DNA of 6,346 nucleotides, taken from NCBI GenBank assembly GCA_024224995.1, contig JAAENB010000469.1, positions 1 through 6,346 on the forward strand. Reading direction: 5' to 3'. Below, piece after piece: positions 1-3,556 of the stretch. A program made the translations under genes and the position numbers. The notes beneath the pieces were generated by a model, which searched no databases, was not told the origin of the DNA, and saw only the letters and a list, made by a program, of their open reading frames with translations. Numbering within the stretch: the stretch's first letter is position 1; every line of letters starts with the position of its first letter. Source of the DNA: a bacterium (GTDB lineage Bacteria > Spirochaetota > UBA4802 > UBA5550).

Positions 1-509
1 ATAATGACCTCTTCTATCCATTCAATGAGCCCTTTGAGAAGAATTGAATACTGTTTCATGATTATTTTCGCGGCCCAGGGAGCCCCTTCCAGTTCGGACA
101 TATCTGTTTCAAGATCGGCCTGCATATCAAAAAAATATTGTTTTAAATTTCCCAGCATCTTTGAGCCGGTCTTTTTGTCTACATTTTCCAGGTTTTTAAT
201 AAAGGCGTTAAATGCAAAATACATCCTGCCGGGATCTGATGAATAGTTATGCATAAGTTTAAGAAAATATTCCTCACCCGATTCTGTTATTTCATAAACA
301 ATTTTTTCCGGCATCTCACCATCGCGTACCGCAGTTCCCGTAAGATAATTCTTCGCGGCCAGCTTTTTTATGTTCTGATATAAAGTGGGGGAACCAATCT
401 TTACGATCTTTTTTACGCGGGTCGCTTCAATCTTGCGCGCCAGATCATAGGCATTCATAGGTCCCATTGTTTTCAAATATCCAAATATTACTAAATCTAT
501 TGATGACAT
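1..509 (-). CDS. PadR-family transcriptional regulator, 3' end cut by the window edge
   Basis: The minus strand is open from ATG at 509-507 to the left edge, giving 169 codons; the C-terminus lies outside. Residues 1-82 form a winged-helix domain of the PadR type: it begins MSSIDLVIFGYL, has the helix-turn-helix region with GSPTLYQNIKKLAAKNYL at about 39-56, and the wing ending in YEITESGEEYF at 72-82. The remainder is helical, as expected for the PadR C-terminal dimerisation helix (Vir_act_alpha_C type). Family members are usually about 170-190 residues, so little is missing. PadR proteins are dimeric cytoplasmic repressors, often released by small phenolic or other toxic ligands; the ligand here is unknown. 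The start is supported by AAGGAA (516-521) six bases upstream. The promoter carries repeated sites, so autorepression is likely. The family call is firm; regulated targets are not shown. Confidence 0.88.
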   Translation of the reverse strand, partial: MSSIDLVIFGYLKTMGPMNAYDLARKIEATRVKKIVKIGSPTLYQNIKKLAAKNYLTGTAVRDGEMPEKIVYEITESGEEYFLKLMHNYSSDPGRMYFAFNAFIKNLENVDKKTGSKMLGNLKQYFFDMQADLETDMSELEGAPWAAKIIMKQYSILLKGLIEWIEEVI

Positions 510-524
510 ATTTTATTCCTTAGT

Positions 525-563
525 TACTATGCTCTATAGTACTATCGAATATACTACTATGCT
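525..563. promoter_or_regulatory. Candidate PadR operator: three TACTAT elements at 15-bp spacing
   Basis: TACTAT occurs at 525-530, 540-545 and 555-560, exactly 15 bp apart. The outer two extend to the 9-bp direct repeat TACTATGCT (525-533 and 555-563), 30 bp apart. The middle one is half of the perfect 10-bp palindrome ATAGTACTAT (536-545). The repeats cover the spacer, the probable start of transcription and the early leader of the padR-like gene. PadR-type repressors commonly bind inverted repeats in their own promoter, so these are probably the operator; the binding itself is inferred. Confidence 0.6.
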
Positions 564-576
564 GCATTGCTGTCAA
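548..576 (-). promoter_or_regulatory. Sigma-70 promoter of the padR-like gene
   Basis: Read on the minus strand there is a perfect -35 TTGACA (576-571), a 17-base spacer, and a -10 TATATT (553-548) matching five of six consensus bases. The predicted transcription start is near 541, about 30 bases before the ATG. Immediately upstream of the -35 is a long A-rich tract (577-599), a plausible UP element. This is the best promoter in the window. Confidence 0.75.
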
Positions 577-625
577 GTATTTTTTTATTTTTTTTCAGCC
601 TAATTGGGCTTTTTTTTTGGGGATT

Positions 626-654
626 TTGTCCGGTTTCTCAGCTATTGTTGTAAT
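626..654 (+). promoter_or_regulatory. Possible promoter of the Lcl-domain lipoprotein gene
   Basis: TTGTCC (626-631, four of six consensus bases) is followed after 17 bases by TGTAAT (649-654, five of six). Transcription would start near 661, about 35 bases before the gene. An ATAGTA element (655-660), the reverse complement of the TACTAT operator unit, sits right after the -10. An 11-base inverted repeat TCTCATTGAGA (664-674) lies in the leader. The match is modest and the region is AT-rich, so this is a candidate only. Confidence 0.35.
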
Positions 655-687
655 ATAGTATAGTCTCATTGAGATAATATTTAAGAT

Positions 688-704
688 AGAGGTTAATGAA
701 TATG
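688..704 (+). promoter_or_regulatory. Ribosome binding site with two possible start codons
   Basis: AGAGG (688-692) lies three bases before ATG 696 and nine bases before the in-frame ATG 702. The spacing favours ATG 702, giving a protein beginning MKVLIF, two residues shorter than the longest reading. Either start leaves the signal peptide intact. Confidence 0.5.
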
Positions 705-1925
705 AAAGTGCTGATTTTTTTACTGAGTACAGGGCTGCTGTTTTTGGGATGTAACGATGATGACGATAGCGAGACAGGCAGCACCTGCAGCTATTCCAAT
801 TTAACAGTATCATTCACCGTTACCGATACCAAACAGGATGCCTGTTATAATGCTGCCGGTTCTGAGATGACCTGCCCTTCTTCCGGAGAAAGTTTTTACG
901 GTCAGGACGCGCAGTATTCAGGAACTGACACGTCCTTTGCAACAGATTGCGGTGATACGGTTGTTGCCGACCTTAATACCGGTTTGCAGTGGCAAAAAAC
1001 TCCTGACTATAGTCAATACGAGTACGCCGATGCCGTGACCTACTGTGAAAACCTGGAAACAGGCGGCATAACTGATTGGAGATTACCTACAATAAAAGAG
1101 CTTTTTTCTATTGCTGATTTTAGAGGTGAAATTGTTGTGAGCAGCGGAGACTCAACATCAAACAGTACCCCTTATATTGATACAACATATTTTGACTTTG
1201 AATACAGCACCAGTGACGCCTATATCGCCCAATACTGGTCCATTACAAAATATGACGGACCGCTGCAGGATACCTCTGTGGAAGGCGCTTTTGGATTTAA
1301 TTTTGGCGACGGCCACATCAAAGGTTATGAAACCGGCTATTATTATGACGGCAGCTCAGGAGTAAACTCCCCCGGTTGTTTTGTTCGCTGCGTAAGCGGA
1401 ACTGAGGATGTTTATGGTGTTAATAATTTTTCCAATAATGGCGACGACACGATAACTGATTCTGCCACCGGTTTAATGTGGCAGCAAGATGACAGCGGAT
1501 CGGGAATGAATTGGGAGAGCGCCTTATCCTACTGTGAAGCGTTAACTCTGAACAGCCATACTGATTGGCGTTTGCCCGATATCAAAGAATTACAAAGTAT
1601 TGTTGATTATGATAAGTCATCAAGACCGGCAATTGATACAAGCTATTTTAATATTACCTCTGCCGATTCGGACAGCGATGCCAACTGGTTCTGGTCAAGC
1701 ACCACTCATGGTGATAATAAAAATTACGCCGCGTATATGAGCTTTGGAAAAGCCTACAGTAAAGAGAATTCATCCGCTTCAACTTATTATGACTGGCATG
1801 GAGCAGGAGCCCAGAGAAGTGATCCAAAATCGGGCTCACCTTCGGATTATGATTCTTCTTCCGAAAACGCCACTGATCTTGTTCAAATTGATAATTATGT
1901 TCGCTGCGTAAGAACAGCTGATTGA
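696..1925 (+). CDS. Secreted lipoprotein with two tandem Lcl C-terminal (DUF1566) domains
   Basis: The 409-residue product starts with a lipoprotein signal peptide: hydrophobic stretch 4-18 and lipobox LFLGC, with Cys19 as the lipidated residue, followed by NDDDD. A short Cys-containing linker (31-75, with TCPSSGESFYGQDAQY) precedes two copies of the same domain. Copy 1, about 87-233, has TGLQWQ (95-100), DWRLP (127-131) and IKEL (133-136) and ends CFVRCVSG. Copy 2, about 246-406, has TGLMWQ (258-263), DWRLP (290-294), IKEL (296-299) and ends NYVRCVR. These are hallmarks of the Lcl_C/DUF1566 family, named after the Legionella collagen-like adhesin; many members are surface or periplasmic proteins of unknown role. 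Conserved Cys117/Cys232 and Cys280/Cys404 could form one disulfide per domain. Adhesion or glycan binding is a guess from the family. The +2 residue is Asn with Asp at +3, so the final membrane is uncertain. It is divergent from the padR-like gene and may share its control. Confidence 0.85.
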   Translation: MNMKVLIFLLSTGLLFLGCNDDDDSETGSTCSYSNLTVSFTVTDTKQDACYNAAGSEMTCPSSGESFYGQDAQYSGTDTSFATDCGDTVVADLNTGLQWQKTPDYSQYEYADAVTYCENLETGGITDWRLPTIKELFSIADFRGEIVVSSGDSTSNSTPYIDTTYFDFEYSTSDAYIAQYWSITKYDGPLQDTSVEGAFGFNFGDGHIKGYETGYYYDGSSGVNSPGCFVRCVSGTEDVYGVNNFSNNGDDTITDSATGLMWQQDDSGSGMNWESALSYCEALTLNSHTDWRLPDIKELQSIVDYDKSSRPAIDTSYFNITSADSDSDANWFWSSTTHGDNKNYAAYMSFGKAYSKENSSASTYYDWHGAGAQRSDPKSGSPSDYDSSSENATDLVQIDNYVRCVRTAD

Positions 1926-1948
1926 TTTTTGATTAATGATTTAACTAA

Positions 1949-1976
1949 AAAGCTCCGGAAACTTTTCCGGAGCTTT
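1949..1976. terminator. Bidirectional intrinsic terminator between converging genes
   Basis: A perfect 12-bp stem (1949-1960 with 1965-1976) closes a four-base loop ACTT. It sits in the 56-base gap between the lipoprotein stop (1925) and the stop of the minus-strand gene (1982). The minus-strand transcript has the better T run after the stem (TTTTT then A, read from 1951 down); the plus-strand tail is TTTGTTG. It probably serves both genes, more efficiently the minus-strand one. Confidence 0.85.
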
Positions 1977-1981
1977 GTTGA

Positions 1982-2260
1982 TTATAAGGTCACATCACAA
2001 TCATCATGTCCCGAACGATAATTGGACGGCTTGCTTGCGGAACTGCATTTTTTCTTAAACCACTGCCTGGCTTCTTCTTTGGTGCTTGAATCATTACAAT
2101 CTTCTGCGCAGACGGTTGCTTTAATGTTCGAGTTGCCGCCGCAAACCATTTTATAGTGGCATTTTGATCCGGCGCACGCATCGTTGTTAAACGAACCAAT
2201 GAGAATGAACGCTCCAATTGCAAGAGTTATAAATGTTGAAATTAGTACAAGCTTTTTCAT
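1982..2260 (-). CDS. Small cysteine-rich exported protein, function unknown
   Basis: The 92-residue product starts MKKLVLIST and has a hydrophobic core at about 4-23. A signal peptidase I site is plausible after Ala30 (A28-C29-A30). The mature 62 residues would hold six cysteines (34, 40, 51, 55, 72, 88), an even number that fits three disulfides, though metal binding is not excluded. The start is well supported by a GGAGG (2272-2268) seven bases upstream, so this is a real gene despite its size. The middle (KEEARQWFKKKC, 61-72) looks helical and amphipathic. I do not recognise the family. It stands alone on the minus strand and ends at the shared hairpin terminator. TATAAT (2287-2282 on the minus strand) could be a -10, but no -35 is found at the right distance. 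Confidence 0.75.
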   Translation of the reverse strand: MKKLVLISTFITLAIGAFILIGSFNNDACAGSKCHYKMVCGGNSNIKATVCAEDCNDSSTKEEARQWFKKKCSSASKPSNYRSGHDDCDVTL

Positions 2261-2443
2261 AAGAAAACCTCCATATAGTTAATTATAAAGTTTATTTGTT
2301 ATTACCGTACTAATAATTGTCAAGATTATTATTTTAAAGCAATAATAATAGAATAGCCTCGAAGACATCTTCCTCTCTATTTGTCTGCATAAGCGCGTAC
2401 ATGGCCCTCGACACGCATATAGGGGTGTCGAGGAGTTGTATAT
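2261..2443. other. AT-rich divergent intergenic region
   Basis: This stretch separates the cysteine-rich gene from the rightward unit. Positions 2280-2355 are very AT-rich and contain TTGTCAA (2317-2323), which reads as a -35-like box on both strands. Positions 2361-2372 can form a small GAAG/CTTC hairpin. A 30-codon ATG-started frame at 2401-2493 exists but has no ribosome binding site. Minus-strand frames across the region show no protein-like character. The regulatory hairpin at its right end is listed separately. Confidence 0.6.
2317..2346 (+). promoter_or_regulatory. Candidate promoter of the small ORF / binding protein / kinase unit
   Basis: TTGTCA (2317-2322, five of six consensus bases) and AATAAT (2341-2346, five of six) are separated by 18 bases. 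Transcription would start near 2353 and leave a leader of about 90 bases containing the hairpin at 2406-2433. In such AT-rich DNA chance matches are common, so confidence is low. Confidence 0.35.
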
Positions 2444-2446
2444 ATG
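2406..2446 (+). promoter_or_regulatory. Leader hairpin overlapping a Shine-Dalgarno, with possible pseudoknot to the start codon
   Basis: CCTCGACAC (2406-2414) pairs perfectly with GTGTCGAGG (2425-2433), a 9-bp stem with a 10-base loop. The 3' arm includes the first three bases of AGGAG (2431-2435), the ribosome binding site of the ORF at 2444. The loop contains CATATA (2416-2421), the exact complement of TATATG (2441-2446), which includes the start codon. Pairing of both would make an H-type pseudoknot hiding the start site. This resembles the logic of small translational riboswitches or protein-bound leader elements, but it matches no class I know. Base pairing is seen; the regulatory role is inferred. 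Confidence 0.5.
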
Positions 2447-2533
2447 GAAAAAACAGTAGACATCAAATCCAGGATGGATTATTCTTTTACTAATGGTGTG
2501 ATCTTTAAAAGCAATGCCTGGATGCAATTATGA
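2444..2533 (+). CDS. 29-residue leader ORF coupled to the binding-protein gene
   Basis: ATG 2444 opens 29 codons starting MEKTVDIKSRMD and ending SNAWMQL, with the stop TGA at 2531-2533. It has a strong AGGAG (2431-2435) eight bases upstream, whereas the next gene has no clear ribosome binding site of its own. Its stop overlaps the next start as ATGA (2530-2533), the classic arrangement for translational coupling. The peptide has no signal sequence, cysteine or recognisable domain. It may matter only as a translated leader that carries ribosomes to the binding-protein gene and whose entry is gated by the upstream hairpin. It may instead be a small functional protein. Being so short, it could be a chance frame; the ribosome site and overlap argue against that. 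Confidence 0.5.
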   Translation: MEKTVDIKSRMDYSFTNGVIFKSNAWMQL

Positions 2534-3549
2534 AGAAAAAAATACCTGTTCAAATAATTTTGATCCCATTGATATTTATTCTTTTGATTATTACAGGATT
2601 AAGTATCCTATTTACCGGTAGTGAAGAAAAGCCAAAAACCTCAGGTAAGGAGATGATTATAGGAAAATACTATTGGCCGGCCCAATATTGGATCCATATT
2701 GCCGAAAAAAAAGGATGGTTTAAAGAAGAGGGGCTGAATGTTAAGATCCTTGATATGAATGAAGATTATTCAAAGTATGTCAAATTGATGTTGGATGGGA
2801 AGATGGATCTGAACCAGTTTGTTCTATATGATGTGGTTAAATTCAATGCACAGGGGGCAGACCTGGTTGTAATTATACAGAATGATGTTTCGTTTGGAGC
2901 AGACGCAATTGTTGCGAAAAAAAGTATTAAATCGATTAAGGATCTTAGAGGCAAGAGGGTTGCGGTTACGTTAAACAGCTGGGAGGAATACCTTCTTGAA
3001 ATTGTGTTAACACGAAACGGTTTAACAGGAAATGAGGTAGAAAAAGTTGATGTCCAATTTGAAAATCCAACGCCTTTTATCGAAAATAAGGTCCAGGCTT
3101 ATGTTGGCTATGAGCCGTTTACCGCTAAGGCTGTAAAAGATGGAAATGGACATTATGTATTTAATTCATCAGAAATTCCATCATTAATCTCTGATGTTTA
3201 TGCGGTACATCGAAAATTTATTGAAGAAAGGCCAATGGATCTACAGGCATTTGTCAATGTTTGGCGCAGAACAAATAGATATATCAGGAAAAATACAGAC
3301 CGGGCCTATGGCGTGATTGCGGAGATGTATAATGTTCCCACGCAAGAGGTGAAAGATTTCACAAACATCGTAAAAGTTTCAACCCTGGATGAAAACAAAA
3401 AAGCTTTCTCTTTTGCCATGGGTACGGAGTCATTATATGGTTCCGTAATACAAATAAATAATTTTTTGCTTAATAAAGGTATTATTAAAAAAGCAGCGGA
3501 TGCTGAAAAAATGATTGAACCAAGATTTATAAGGAATATACATGAATAG
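2530..3549 (+). CDS. NMT1/THI5-like substrate-binding protein with N-terminal membrane anchor
   Basis: The 339-residue protein opens with MKKK and a hydrophobic segment at about 7-29. No lipobox cysteine or clear AxA cleavage site follows, so it is probably held in the inner membrane with the domain outside. From about 43 it has the type-2 periplasmic binding fold of the NMT1/THI5 and SsuA/TauA-like family: GKYYWPAQYWIHIAEKKGWF (45-64), EEGLNVKIL (66-74), the DLNQ region (93-96), SIKDLRGKRVAV (135-146) and VGYEPFTAKA (192-201). Relatives bind pyrimidine precursors, taurine, sulfonates or nitrate for ABC import; the ligand here cannot be read. No permease or ATPase gene adjoins it. Its stop lies three bases before a sensor kinase gene, so a role as ligand receptor for that kinase is more likely than transport, though a remote transporter is possible. 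Its start depends on the ATGA overlap with the leader ORF. Confidence 0.85.
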   Translation: MKKKIPVQIILIPLIFILLIITGLSILFTGSEEKPKTSGKEMIIGKYYWPAQYWIHIAEKKGWFKEEGLNVKILDMNEDYSKYVKLMLDGKMDLNQFVLYDVVKFNAQGADLVVIIQNDVSFGADAIVAKKSIKSIKDLRGKRVAVTLNSWEEYLLEIVLTRNGLTGNEVEKVDVQFENPTPFIENKVQAYVGYEPFTAKAVKDGNGHYVFNSSEIPSLISDVYAVHRKFIEERPMDLQAFVNVWRRTNRYIRKNTDRAYGVIAEMYNVPTQEVKDFTNIVKVSTLDENKKAFSFAMGTESLYGSVIQINNFLLNKGIIKKAADAEKMIEPRFIRNIHE

Positions 3550-3556
3550 ACTATGA
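3531..3556 (+). promoter_or_regulatory. Shine-Dalgarno, four-codon minicistron and ATGA start of the kinase gene
   Basis: AAGGAA (3531-3536) is 16 bases from the kinase ATG (3553), too far for normal use. It is five bases from another ATG at 3542, which encodes only MNRL before TGA at 3554-3556. That stop overlaps the kinase start as ATGA. The binding-protein stop TAG (3547-3549) is in the same stretch. Ribosomes ending either frame could restart at 3553. The arrangement is seen directly; use of the minicistron is inferred. Confidence 0.4.

Noticed and set aside
4..246. 80-codon plus-strand frame at the left edge
   Set aside because: It is antisense to the padR-like gene, whose minus-strand translation is clearly a winged-helix protein.
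597..619. AGCC/GGCT mini-hairpin followed by a T run on the plus strand, terminator-like
   Set aside because: The stem is only four to five pairs and no plus-strand gene lies upstream; the T/A tract is better explained as an UP element of the minus-strand promoter.
595..813. 72-codon minus-strand frame
   Set aside because: It overlaps the lipoprotein signal-peptide region and the promoter, and has no family character or convincing ribosome site.
1990..2223. Second minus-strand frame inside the cysteine-rich gene
   Set aside because: It is a shifted frame of the same DNA without a signal peptide or ribosome site; the 92-residue frame has both.
2282..2323. TTGACA and TATAAT on the minus strand as the promoter of the cysteine-rich gene
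   Set aside because: The boxes are 30 bases apart, too far to act together; TATAAT alone remains a possible -10.
2401..2493. 30-codon plus-strand frame from ATG 2401
   Set aside because: It has no Shine-Dalgarno and its start lies just before the hairpin; the frame at 2444 has a strong site and a coupled stop.
2279..2527. 82-codon minus-strand frame in the intergenic region
   Set aside because: It runs antisense to the leader ORF and hairpin, looks low in protein character and has no clear ribosome site.
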